A stretch of 5,819 bases of DNA from Acinetobacter sp. (GTDB taxonomy: Bacteria > Pseudomonadota > Gammaproteobacteria > Pseudomonadales > Moraxellaceae): NCBI GenBank assembly GCA_008017255.1, contig SSHD01000134.1, positions 1 through 5,819 of the forward strand. The letters are read 5' to 3'. The translations under genes and the position numbers were made by a program. Of the stretch, positions 1 to 5,468 are shown one piece after another. Below the pieces are notes generated by a model that made no database searches, was not told the origin of the DNA, and saw only the letters and a list, made by a program, of their open reading frames with translations. The first letter of the stretch is position 1. Each line of letters opens with the position of its first letter.

Positions 1-239
1 ATGAGGTGCGGTTGAATACTTTCGATCAGTTGTTTCAGTGCAACTGGATCTGCCATATTTAAAGTATAAGAAAAATGTGCAACTTGCATGGCAGGCGCGT
101 GGTCATAACGATCTGCGGCATGTACTTCTACACCCAAGCGTTGTAAAGAAATCACAACTTCTTTACCTAGTTCTCCAGAACCTAACAGTAAAACTTTAAA
201 TGCGGAAGATTGAAGTGGAGATCCAAGCGTAACGCTCAT
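1..239 (-). CDS. purT: Formate-dependent phosphoribosylglycinamide formyltransferase (PurT), N-terminal part, cut by window edge
   Basis: PurT is a cytosolic ATP-grasp enzyme that uses formate and ATP to formylate glycinamide ribonucleotide (GAR) in the third step of purine synthesis, a folate-independent alternative to PurN. Reading the minus strand from the ATG at 239-237 gives 79 uninterrupted codons up to the left edge. The segment [11 protein letters not shown] (residues 17-27) is the characteristic PurT N-terminal loop; its E23-L24 correspond to the GAR-contacting E22-L23 of E. coli PurT. It is followed by the equally typical [22 protein letters not shown] stretch (residues 34-55, here ending the first beta-alpha units). 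Only about a fifth of the usual roughly 390 residues is present, so the ATP-grasp core is outside the window. A Shine-Dalgarno AGGA (complement of 248-251) lies 8 bases before the ATG, supporting this start. The gene is separated from the upstream tautomerase gene by a terminator-like hairpin, so it probably has its own promoter. Identity is confident from the N-terminus alone. Confidence 0.95.
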   Translation of the reverse strand, partial: MSVTLGSPLQSSAFKVLLLGSGELGKEVVISLQRLGVEVHAADRYDHAPAMQVAHFSYTLNMADPVALKQLIESIQPHL

Positions 240-247
240 GCGTATAA

Positions 248-299
248 TCCTAAGCTGAGAAATTTTGCTTAAGCATAGCAGAACTTACACTTGAATTAA
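248..299 (-). promoter_or_regulatory. Candidate purT promoter and ribosome binding site
   Basis: On the minus strand a TGC-TATGCT extended -10 element (complement of 272-280, hexamer 272-277) is preceded at 16 bases by TTAATT (complement of 294-299), a poor -35. The TG dinucleotide could compensate for the weak -35. The AGGA ribosome site at 248-251 follows. The position, downstream of the hairpin at 323-344 and upstream of purT, is sensible, but the match is weak and no operator was recognised. This is inference from consensus matching only. Confidence 0.3.
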
Positions 300-313
300 G
301 CCTTTATTGACAC

Positions 314-344
314 AAAAAAACTGCATTTTGTAGGGCAAAATAGC
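314..344 (-). terminator. Probable intrinsic terminator after the tautomerase-like gene
   Basis: Read on the minus strand, a hairpin formed by 323-330 and 336-344 has 8 base pairs with one bulged base (342) and a 5-base loop (331-335). It is followed one or two bases later by a run of seven T (complement of 314-320). It lies about 25 bases beyond the stop of the minus-strand gene at 369-758 and upstream of purT. The stem is AT-rich, so efficiency may be modest. A competing outer pairing of 317-323 with 355-361 (7 bp) is also possible. Confidence 0.5.
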
Positions 345-368
345 CGATTTAAAACAGTTTTCAACGCT

Positions 369-758
369 TTAAACATTGACCTGATAGTTTAATTGCAAAT
401 CTTCTGCATTTTGCCCACGAATGCCCCAGTTACATTTGGGCGTTTCGAAAATGGTGATTTCAATATCTTGCACGGAAATAGCGCATTGTTGCTGAATATT
501 GCTAAATAAACAGGCAATCAACTGTTTTTTTGCCGCAATGCTACGACCTTCAAACATAGATATTTCAATTATCAAATAGTTTTCACTGCGGTCAGCAGGA
601 TAGATAAAATCATCTTGTTCTAAGGCGATAAAACGCTGAAATTTTTTCTCGATAGGATAGTTCAAGCTTTCAACGATAGCCTGATGAATGGCATTTGAAA
701 GCGTAACTTTCACACGATCTAAAGTGGTACGCAGCGCATATATTTTTATTTGTGACAT
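369..758 (-). CDS. Tautomerase-superfamily small protein lacking the N-terminal catalytic proline
   Basis: This 129-residue protein resembles the Tautomerase_2-type branch of the 4-oxalocrotonate tautomerase/MIF superfamily. The recognisable core runs from the FIYPADRSENYLIIEI segment (about 51-66) through the GRS-x(3)-KK helix start (residues 71-79) to the second half with V-x-DIEITIFE and NWGIRG (about 96-115), which parallel the D[VI]-x-[IV]-x-[LI]-x-E and [NE]W-x-[FI]-x-G patterns of that family. Classical members use Pro1, exposed after Met removal, as catalytic base; here the protein begins Met-Ser-Gln-Ile-Lys, so Pro1 is absent. The start seems right: an in-frame stop lies 8 codons upstream, no other start intervenes, and a weak GAG ribosome site sits 6 bases before the ATG. 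The gene is monocistronic, divergent from the lipoprotein gene, and ends before a terminator-like hairpin. No signal peptide is visible, so it is probably cytosolic. Family membership is fairly confident; substrate and activity are unknown, and a non-enzymatic role is possible. Confidence 0.78.
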   Translation of the reverse strand: MSQIKIYALRTTLDRVKVTLSNAIHQAIVESLNYPIEKKFQRFIALEQDDFIYPADRSENYLIIEISMFEGRSIAAKKQLIACLFSNIQQQCAISVQDIEITIFETPKCNWGIRGQNAEDLQLNYQVNV

Positions 759-802
759 GAGTGGCTCGGTTTTAAGTCTTTATGGCAGCAGTTTAACAAA
801 GA

Positions 803-831
803 TTGAGAAATCGTACCGAATTGGCTAGCAT
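803..831 (+). promoter_or_regulatory. Sigma70-type promoter of the lipoprotein gene
   Basis: A -35 element TTGAGA (803-808, five of six consensus bases) is separated by exactly 17 bases from TAGCAT (826-831, four of six). Transcription would start near 838, giving a leader of about 25 bases before the ATG at 863. The -35 coincides with an in-frame TTG at 803, which argues against translation starting there. Seen by consensus matching only. Confidence 0.55.
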
Positions 832-862
832 AGGGTGCAATTGCATTGTGGTAATTTTGAAT

Positions 863-1327
863 ATGTTGAAAACAAAATTTGGCGTAGTGAGCGTGCTACT
901 GGGTAGTGCTGTGTTATTGGCGGCTTGTGGTCAATCTAGCAACGAACCCGAAAAAAAGGTCGAACTGAAGCCTGCGCCGAAACTCACGAATGATGCCACG
1001 ACCTATGCCCAAGCTGCGTGGCAGTTAATTAATGAAATAGACCCAATTGTTTATAATAAACAAGTTGCCGATATAGAAGAAAAAGTGCGTAAACCTTTAC
1101 GGCAGCTCAGCACCGATTGGCGAATTAATGTCAAAATGACCGACTCTGTTACCGAAGGCAAATACGCACTGTGCCGTAAAGCCTTGACCACGCTGGACAG
1201 TTGGGCGCGTGAGGTGAAAGACCAGCCGCAAGCAGCGTCTGCAAAGCAAGCCAATTACGAGCGTGACAAAGCACAATGTAAAAACGCCATTGAGCATCCC
1301 GCTTTAGGCAACACCTCACCGAAATAA
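863..1327 (+). CDS. Small secreted lipoprotein of unknown function
   Basis: From the ATG at 863 this encodes 154 residues. It begins with a lysine-containing n-region (MLKTK), a hydrophobic stretch (residues 6-20) and the lipobox L-A-A-C with the lipidated cysteine at residue 22. Glycine at +2 gives no Asp inner-membrane retention signal, so outer-membrane anchoring by Lol is expected. The mature part starts with a polar, Lys/Glu/Pro-rich linker (about 23-42), then a probably helical domain containing the LSTDWRINVKMTDSVTEGKYALC stretch (residues 82-104). It has two further cysteines, C104 and C139, which could form a disulfide in the periplasm. The reading frame extends upstream to a TTG at 803, but that codon lies in the predicted -35 box, and only the later ATG puts a proper signal peptide at the N-terminus. 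The ribosome site is weak. No named domain was recognised; I recall similar proteins annotated as hypothetical in Acinetobacter. It is probably monocistronic and converges on the hydrolase gene without an obvious terminator between them. Confidence 0.82.
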   Translation: MLKTKFGVVSVLLGSAVLLAACGQSSNEPEKKVELKPAPKLTNDATTYAQAAWQLINEIDPIVYNKQVADIEEKVRKPLRQLSTDWRINVKMTDSVTEGKYALCRKALTTLDSWAREVKDQPQAASAKQANYERDKAQCKNAIEHPALGNTSPK

Positions 1328-1364
1328 TTGCACTTACATACAGCTCATATACAACAGGTAAAAT

Positions 1365-2153
1365 TTACGCAAAAGCCGCTAGAAATTGTTGAACTAGATC
1401 AATAATTTGTTGCGGCTGTTCTTTGTGTGGCACATGCCCACAGGCTGCAATAATGTGTAATTCTGCGTTGGTGTATTGCGCCAAGCGTTTAGGCTGTTCT
1501 AACGTGGCGTACTCATCATGTTCACCATGAATCACCAATAATTCGCCTTGTAACACGGCTAATTCAGCATCTAAATTCCAACTACGGAACACAGGCGCAA
1601 GCCACGTTTCAGTCCAAGCATCGAGCACCCATTGTGCTTTGTCGCCATGATATTTTGCTAAGCGTTGCAATTGTTCGGGGTGTTGAAAGCCTTGTTTGGC
1701 AGCCCGAATACCAGCTAAAGTTTTTTCTTCTACAAAGGATTGTGCTGCTTCTGTAATGACAACCGAACACAAAGTTGGATATTGCGCCGCACAGCTGAGC
1801 GCCATACCGCCGCCCACGCTATGCCCCAAATTAATCACTTGTGGAATAGCCAACAGCTGCAACAGTTCAGCAAAAACCTGTGCTTCTTGGGCTATAAAAT
1901 CCATCGCCAGTGGCGAGGTCACGGCATCGGACTTACCAAAACCCAAACGATCATAAGCAATAACCGTGCGCTGGGTTGCCATACAAAGGTGCTCAGGAAA
2001 GTCCCGCCACAATTGCACGCAACCCAATGAATCATGAAATAACAAAATTGGAATTTGTTTCGGTTGATCGCTGCTCGTTGGCTGCCAAGTTTTGACAAAA
2101 ATATTGCCTTGTGAAGTTGCAAGCATTTGTTCTGTGCTTTGGAAAGCAGGCAT
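1365..2153 (-). CDS. Alpha/beta-fold hydrolase
   Basis: This 262-residue cytosolic protein has all the landmarks of a single-domain alpha/beta hydrolase (esterase/haloperoxidase-like group). HDSLG (40-44) takes the place of the usual HG-x-x-G oxyanion-hole segment after strand 3. DRLGFGKSD (68-76) is the conserved loop after strand 4. G-H-S-V-G (110-114) is the nucleophile elbow with Ser112. Asp213 in HGEHD (209-213) and His240 in CGHVPHKEQP (238-247) complete the catalytic triad. The region between about 136 and 195 is the variable cap that sets substrate choice. No signal peptide is visible. A possible AGG ribosome site lies about 10 bases before the ATG. The gene is divergent, across 94 bases, from a GlxA-type regulator, which probably controls it. 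The fold is near certain; the substrate cannot be told, and names such as proline iminopeptidase, chloroperoxidase or lactonase would be guesses. Confidence 0.92.
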   Translation of the reverse strand: MPAFQSTEQMLATSQGNIFVKTWQPTSSDQPKQIPILLFHDSLGCVQLWRDFPEHLCMATQRTVIAYDRLGFGKSDAVTSPLAMDFIAQEAQVFAELLQLLAIPQVINLGHSVGGGMALSCAAQYPTLCSVVITEAAQSFVEEKTLAGIRAAKQGFQHPEQLQRLAKYHGDKAQWVLDAWTETWLAPVFRSWNLDAELAVLQGELLVIHGEHDEYATLEQPKRLAQYTNAELHIIAACGHVPHKEQPQQIIDLVQQFLAAFA

Positions 2154-2191
2154 CTGTCATTAACCTATGTATGTATGACTCAAAGAATAAG

Positions 2192-2220
2192 TAATACGAC
2201 AGCTTTTATATAGCTATAAT
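2192..2220 (+). promoter_or_regulatory. Candidate promoter of the GlxA-type regulator gene
   Basis: A perfect -10 hexamer TATAAT lies at 2215-2220, which would start transcription near 2227 and leave about 20 bases of leader before the ATG at 2248. The best position for a -35 at 17 bases spacing is TAATAC (2192-2197), which is a poor match, so the promoter may need an activator or be weak. The region is AT-rich, so a chance TATAAT is possible. No convincing promoter was found for the divergent hydrolase gene. Confidence 0.42.
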
Positions 2221-2236
2221 GATGAAAAACTATAGT
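2209..2236. promoter_or_regulatory. Candidate operator: two palindromes flanking the regulator's transcription start
   Basis: TATAGCTATA (2209-2218) and ACTATAGT (2229-2236) are perfect palindromes sharing the CTATA/TATAG half-element. Their centres are 19 bases apart, close to two helical turns. The first overlaps the -10 hexamer of the regulator promoter and the second lies at about +2 to +9, positions suited to repression. Seen directly in the sequence; a role as binding site is inference, and such AT-rich palindromes can arise by chance. Confidence 0.25.
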
Positions 2237-2247
2237 CTGATCGTGCC

Positions 2248-3201
2248 ATGTCTATACAAAAAGTCGTGATTGTTGCGTATGAACATTGTTGGGCAATGAG
2301 CCTGATGATGGTGAAAGATTTCTTTCATATCGTGGCTTTATTGGAAAAACGGCAAGGGCAAAGTGCCAGTTATCAAGTTGAAATTTTAAGCATAGACGGA
2401 TGTCCAATTCAAACAGCCAGTGGTGTGCAGCTAGTGGTGGATGGCAACATCACATCTGCCAGTGATTGTCAGTTAATTGTCATTCCAAGTTTTGAAGGCA
2501 ATAAGCTCAGTCAAATTGCAGCACACAGCAATGAACTGATTGCTTGGCTTGGCAGTGAAATGCAAAAACAGACCCCAATCGTCGCTGTGACTACAGCGGT
2601 GTATTTTTTAGCTGCTACAGATAGGTTGCAGCAGCAATTGCTTGCTACGCATTGGGCGTTTATTCGAGAGCTTAACAGCCGATTTCCACAGCATAATTTT
2701 AGTAAAAATCGTAATTATTTACAGAGTAGCGAAATTTATACGACTGGCACGCTGGTCGGGACTTTTGATGCCTTATTGGGCATTATTTCGCAGCATAAGG
2801 GAGATTATTTTGCGCAGCTGTGTGCCAGTCACTTGCTGATTACTTATCCGCAAGCGCTGAGTCCAGTGTTGCCGCTGTATCGAAACCATAGCGATGAGGC
2901 GATTTTACAAGTACAAGATTGGATGGATGCACATTTTGCTAAAGAAAATCGTATTGCCGATTTAGCCGAACAGTTTCATTTTAGTGAACGTAATTTGAAA
3001 CGACGTTTTCAGTTGGCAACGCAAATTTCACCCAATCAATACTTGCAACAGGTGCGGGTCGATAAAGCGAAAAAATTACTGTTAACCACTGAATTGAATG
3101 TGCAGCAAATTGCGTTTGAAGTGGGCTATGAAAATGTCAGCTTTTTTATTCGCATATTTAAGAAAATAGTCGGCTGTACACCTACACAATGGATGAGATA
3201 G
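2248..3201 (+). CDS. GlxA-type AraC-family transcriptional regulator (DJ-1/PfpI-like domain plus HTH)
   Basis: This 317-residue protein combines an N-terminal DJ-1/PfpI-like ligand-sensing domain (about 4-195) with a C-terminal AraC-type DNA-binding domain (about 218-317). In the first domain the VAVTTAVYFLA segment (112-122) occupies the nucleophile-elbow position and is followed by ATHW (133-136), a hallmark of GlxA-type regulators; the usual cysteine is replaced by Thr115, so a catalytic role is unlikely. The DNA-binding part shows helix-turn-helix 1 at about 233-254 (RIADLAEQFHFSERNLKRRF), the SPNQYLQQVRVDKAKKLL linker (261-278), and helix-turn-helix 2 at about 284-306 with the IAFEVGYENVSFFIRIFKK signature, ending in G-C-TP-T-Q-W. 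The start at 2248 gives the expected N-terminal beta strand (VVIVAY); the ribosome site is poor. It is divergent from the alpha/beta hydrolase gene, the classic arrangement for a regulator and its target. The class is confident; the ligand and regulon are unknown, and activation or repression cannot be told. Confidence 0.93.
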   Translation: MSIQKVVIVAYEHCWAMSLMMVKDFFHIVALLEKRQGQSASYQVEILSIDGCPIQTASGVQLVVDGNITSASDCQLIVIPSFEGNKLSQIAAHSNELIAWLGSEMQKQTPIVAVTTAVYFLAATDRLQQQLLATHWAFIRELNSRFPQHNFSKNRNYLQSSEIYTTGTLVGTFDALLGIISQHKGDYFAQLCASHLLITYPQALSPVLPLYRNHSDEAILQVQDWMDAHFAKENRIADLAEQFHFSERNLKRRFQLATQISPNQYLQQVRVDKAKKLLLTTELNVQQIAFEVGYENVSFFIRIFKKIVGCTPTQWMR

Positions 3202-3206
3202 GACAT

Positions 3207-3238
3207 AAAAAAACCGCCAATTAAATAATTAGCGGTTT
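3207..3238 (-). terminator. Strong intrinsic terminator of ychF
   Basis: Bases 3211-3223 pair with 3226-3238. On the minus-strand RNA all 13 positions can pair, the one imperfect position (3218/3231) becoming a G-U wobble, whereas on the plus strand it is a C/A mismatch. In practice the innermost A-U pair probably opens, giving a 4-base loop. The lower stem is GC-rich (CCGC/GCGG). It is followed on the minus strand by seven T (complement of 3207-3213, partly shared with the stem). It begins 18 bases beyond the ychF stop. It can also form a hairpin at the end of the plus-strand regulator transcript but lacks a following U-run there. Confidence 0.85.
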
Positions 3239-3256
3239 GGAAAAGCAGTAACTAAT

Positions 3257-4348
3257 TTATACGTTAAAACGGAAGTGCAATACATCGCCGTCTTGCACGA
3301 CATACGTCTTGCCTTCTAAACGCCATTTACCGGCTTCTTTTGCGCCTGCTTCACCGTTGTATTGCACAAAGTCATCATAAGCCACACATTCAGCACGAAT
3401 AAAACCTTTTTCAAAGTCAGTGTGAATTACGCCTGCCGCTTGCGGTGCTGTTGCGCCAACTTTAACGGTCCAAGCACGGACTTCTTGTACGCCTGCGGTA
3501 AAGTAAGTTTGCAGACCAAGCAGTGCATAACCCGCACGAATTACTACGTTTAAACCAGGTTCTTCCATGCCCATCGCTTCTAAAAATTCAGCACGGTCTT
3601 CATCTTCAAGCAATGAAATTTCAGCTTCAATTTGGTTGCACAGTGGTACTACTATGGCATTTTCTTCAGCCGCCAATTTCTGTACTGCAGCCAAATGTGG
3701 GTTATTTTCAAAACCATCTTCTGCCACGTTGGCAATATACATAGTTGGTTTTAACGTCATTAAGCCAAAACCACGCACCAATTTGCGTTCGTCATCATCT
3801 AAGTCCGCCGCACGCGCAGGTTTACCTTCATCGAGCAATGGTTGAATTTTTTCTAACACTGCTTTGGTTGCAAGTGCTTCTTTATCGCCACTTTTAGCAG
3901 ATTTGGCTAAACGGGTAATAGCCTTTGCAACGGTTTCTAGGTCTGCCAACGCCAGTTCGGTGTTGATGGTTGAAATGTCATCTAGTGGGTCAATTTTACC
4001 ATTCACGTGAATCACGTTTTCGTCTTCAAAACAACGTACCACGTGTGCAATGGCATCAGTTTCACGAATGTTAGCAAGAAATTGGTTGCCCAAACCTTCG
4101 CCTTTTGATGCGCCCGCAACTAAACCTGCAATATCCACAAATTCCATAGACGTTGCGATAACGCGTTGTGGTTTTACAATTGCAGTTAATTTGTCTAAAC
4201 GAGGGTCGGGTACAGGTACAATGCCAGTATTGGGTTCAATGGTGCAAAACGGAAAGTTTTCAGCCGCAATCGCTGCTTTGGTGAGTGCATTAAATAAGGT
4301 AGATTTCCCTACGTTTGGCAAGCCGACAATACCGCAATTAAAACCCAT
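3257..4348 (-). CDS. ychF: Redox-responsive ATPase/GTPase YchF (OLA1 homologue)
   Basis: YchF is a near-universal Obg-family P-loop NTPase that prefers ATP, associates with ribosomes and is linked to translation and oxidative-stress responses. The 363 residues match the usual bacterial length exactly. The P-loop GLPNVGKST is at 9-17, the [11 protein letters not shown] switch segment at 32-42, and the DIAG walker-B/G3 motif at 72-75, followed by [16 protein letters not shown]. The G4 position is N-V-A-E (207-210) instead of N-K-x-D, the family's signature for relaxed base specificity and ATP use. The coiled-coil insertion lies around 130-200, and the C-terminal TGS domain (about 281-363) ends in the typical [12 protein letters not shown] modest GGGTG ribosome site lies 5 bases before the ATG. 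In many bacteria ychF follows pth; here its upstream neighbour is bioB, about 100 bases away, and a separate promoter is likely. The gene ends with a strong terminator. Identity is essentially certain. Confidence 0.98.
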   Translation of the reverse strand: MGFNCGIVGLPNVGKSTLFNALTKAAIAAENFPFCTIEPNTGIVPVPDPRLDKLTAIVKPQRVIATSMEFVDIAGLVAGASKGEGLGNQFLANIRETDAIAHVVRCFEDENVIHVNGKIDPLDDISTINTELALADLETVAKAITRLAKSAKSGDKEALATKAVLEKIQPLLDEGKPARAADLDDDERKLVRGFGLMTLKPTMYIANVAEDGFENNPHLAAVQKLAAEENAIVVPLCNQIEAEISLLEDEDRAEFLEAMGMEEPGLNVVIRAGYALLGLQTYFTAGVQEVRAWTVKVGATAPQAAGVIHTDFEKGFIRAECVAYDDFVQYNGEAGAKEAGKWRLEGKTYVVQDGDVLHFRFNV

Positions 4349-4387
4349 GAAAGCACCCGCAAATGTGTTATTTAAAAATTGCCGCTG

Positions 4388-4416
4388 ATTTTACATGAAA
4401 GCCACGACAAAGTCAT
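4388..4416 (-). promoter_or_regulatory. Candidate ychF promoter
   Basis: On the minus strand ATGACT (complement of 4411-4416, four of six -35 bases) is followed after exactly 17 bases by TAAAAT (complement of 4388-4393, five of six -10 bases). Transcription would start near 4381, leaving a leader of about 32 bases before ychF. It overlaps the hairpin at 4401-4419. Consensus matching only. Confidence 0.42.
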
Positions 4417-4419
4417 GGC
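4401..4419 (-). terminator. Hairpin after bioB, possible weak terminator
   Basis: Bases 4401-4408 and 4412-4419 form an 8-bp stem with a 3-base loop (4409-4411). Position 4405/4415 is a G-U pair in the minus-strand RNA but a C/A mismatch on the plus strand, so the structure favours the bioB-to-ychF direction. It lies 34 bases past the bioB stop. The following bases on the minus strand are only a broken T-run (TTTCATGT), so termination would be incomplete at best. Confidence 0.35.
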
Positions 4420-4453
4420 GAGCGTGGATCAGGCTTGGTTTGAATTTGAAGTT

Positions 4454-5443
4454 TTAGTTGTTCATGGCATCAATCGACAGCTCGGCAACGCTGGGTTTGG
4501 CTTTTTCTGCACTTAAACCTAACTTGGCAAATAATATTTGATCTTGACCTTCGCCTGCATTTGGTGTGGTCAGTAGTTTTTCACCAGAAAATAAAGAATT
4601 TGCACCCGCCATAAAGGCTAAGGCTTGATCGGAGTCACTCAAGGCTTCACGTCCTGCCGACAAGCGAATATAACTGTGTGGCATGATGATACGTGCGACG
4701 GCAATACTGCGAATCCATTCCGTTACATCTAGCTTTTCTACATTTGCCAACGGTGTACCTTCAATGGGTACCAGCATGTTAATCGGCACAGATTCTGGGT
4801 GTACCGCCATCGTCGCCAGTTCATGTAATAAACCGATACGGTCTTGGCGACTTTCGCCCAAACCAACGATGCCACCGCTACAGACTTTCATACCGGCTTG
4901 ACGCACATGATCTAAAGTATCTAGCCGATCATCAAAACTACGGGTGCTAATAATATGTGAATAATATTCGCGTGAAGTGTCGAGGTTGTGGTTGTAATAA
5001 TCCAGTCCAGCATCTTTTAAACGCTCGGCTTGGTTTTGATTGAGCATACCCAAAGTCATACAAGTTTCTAAGCCTAAGGCTTTGACTTCACGCACCATTT
5101 CCAACACATAAGGCATGTCACGTTCATGCGGATTTCGCCATGCTGCACCCATACAAAAGCGCGAAGAACCAGCATCTTTTGCTGCTTGTGCTTCACGTAT
5201 TACTTTATCAACTGCAATGCGTTTTTCCGCTTCTAAATTCGAGTCGTAATGCGCCGATTGAGAGCAATATTTACAATCTTCCGGACATTTCCCCGTTTTA
5301 ATCGACAGCAGGGTACTGACCTGAATGGTATTGGCTTGGAAATGTTGACGATGAACACTTTGCGCGGCAAAGACCAAATCTAAAAAAGGCTGCTCATATA
5401 AGGCTTGGATTTCATCCCGCGTCCAATCATTACGTAAGGTCAT
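4454..5443 (-). CDS. bioB: Biotin synthase (BioB)
   Basis: BioB is the radical-SAM enzyme that inserts sulfur into dethiobiotin, the last step of biotin synthesis, in the cytosol as a homodimer. From the start chosen here (329 residues) the radical-SAM motif C-x3-C-x2-C falls at Cys53, Cys57 and Cys60, binding the [4Fe-4S] cluster. Cys97, Cys128, Cys188 and Arg260 supply the [2Fe-2S] cluster that is the sulfur donor. All seven have the same numbers as in E. coli BioB. The conserved [26 protein letters not shown] and RLSAGRE blocks are intact. An ATG two codons earlier (5449) is possible, but the AGGGA ribosome site at 5451-5455 is one base from it and a proper 7 bases from the ATG at 5443. 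The C-terminal tail is somewhat shorter than in E. coli. The gene starts 25 bases after queG with no terminator between, so the two are probably co-transcribed; no other bio genes are in the window. Confidence 0.98.
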   Translation of the reverse strand: MTLRNDWTRDEIQALYEQPFLDLVFAAQSVHRQHFQANTIQVSTLLSIKTGKCPEDCKYCSQSAHYDSNLEAEKRIAVDKVIREAQAAKDAGSSRFCMGAAWRNPHERDMPYVLEMVREVKALGLETCMTLGMLNQNQAERLKDAGLDYYNHNLDTSREYYSHIISTRSFDDRLDTLDHVRQAGMKVCSGGIVGLGESRQDRIGLLHELATMAVHPESVPINMLVPIEGTPLANVEKLDVTEWIRSIAVARIIMPHSYIRLSAGREALSDSDQALAFMAGANSLFSGEKLLTTPNAGEGQDQILFAKLGLSAEKAKPSVAELSIDAMNN

Positions 5444-5450
5444 GTTCATA

Positions 5451-5455
5451 TCCCT
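5451..5455 (-). promoter_or_regulatory. Ribosome binding site deciding the bioB start
   Basis: AGGGA on the minus strand lies 7 bases before the ATG at 5443 but only one base before the ATG at 5449. This favours the downstream ATG as the bioB start, which also brings all cluster ligands into register with E. coli BioB. Confidence 0.6.
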
Positions 5456-5468
5456 GAAGATTATTAAA

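Noticed and set aside
1..12. Sequence resembling a Pasteurellaceae uptake signal (AGGTGCGGT) at the left edge
   Set aside because: Imperfect, single copy, inside purT, and the other genes do not suggest a Pasteurellaceae host.
1051..1297. Two minus-strand open frames inside the lipoprotein gene
   Set aside because: Overlap each other in different frames and lie opposite a supported gene; no independent evidence.
1358..1368. Short inverted repeat GTAAAATTTAC between the convergent lipoprotein and hydrolase genes
   Set aside because: The arms meet with almost no loop and there is no T-run, so it does not work as a terminator; nothing else is seen in this gap.
1740..2030. Plus-strand open frames within the hydrolase gene (also 1696-1956)
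   Set aside because: They lie antisense to a gene with a full catalytic triad, have no ribosome site and give low-complexity Cys/His/Ser-rich translations.
2168..2177. Short tandem TATG repeat in the divergent intergenic region
   Set aside because: Only two to three units, not in a coding frame, too short to suggest phase variation.
2154..2208. Promoter for the hydrolase gene on the minus strand
   Set aside because: Candidate -10 elements such as TATTCT (complement of 2184-2189) have no acceptable -35 at the right spacing; a promoter must exist but I cannot place it.
4050..4388. Plus-strand open frame of 112 codons over the start of ychF, and smaller ones at 3362-3845
   Set aside because: Antisense shadows of a highly conserved gene; the translations resemble no protein family and have no promoter or ribosome site.
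5444..5449. Upstream ATG of bioB at 5449 as the start
   Set aside because: The ribosome site is only one base from it; the ATG at 5443 has proper spacing and matches E. coli residue numbering.
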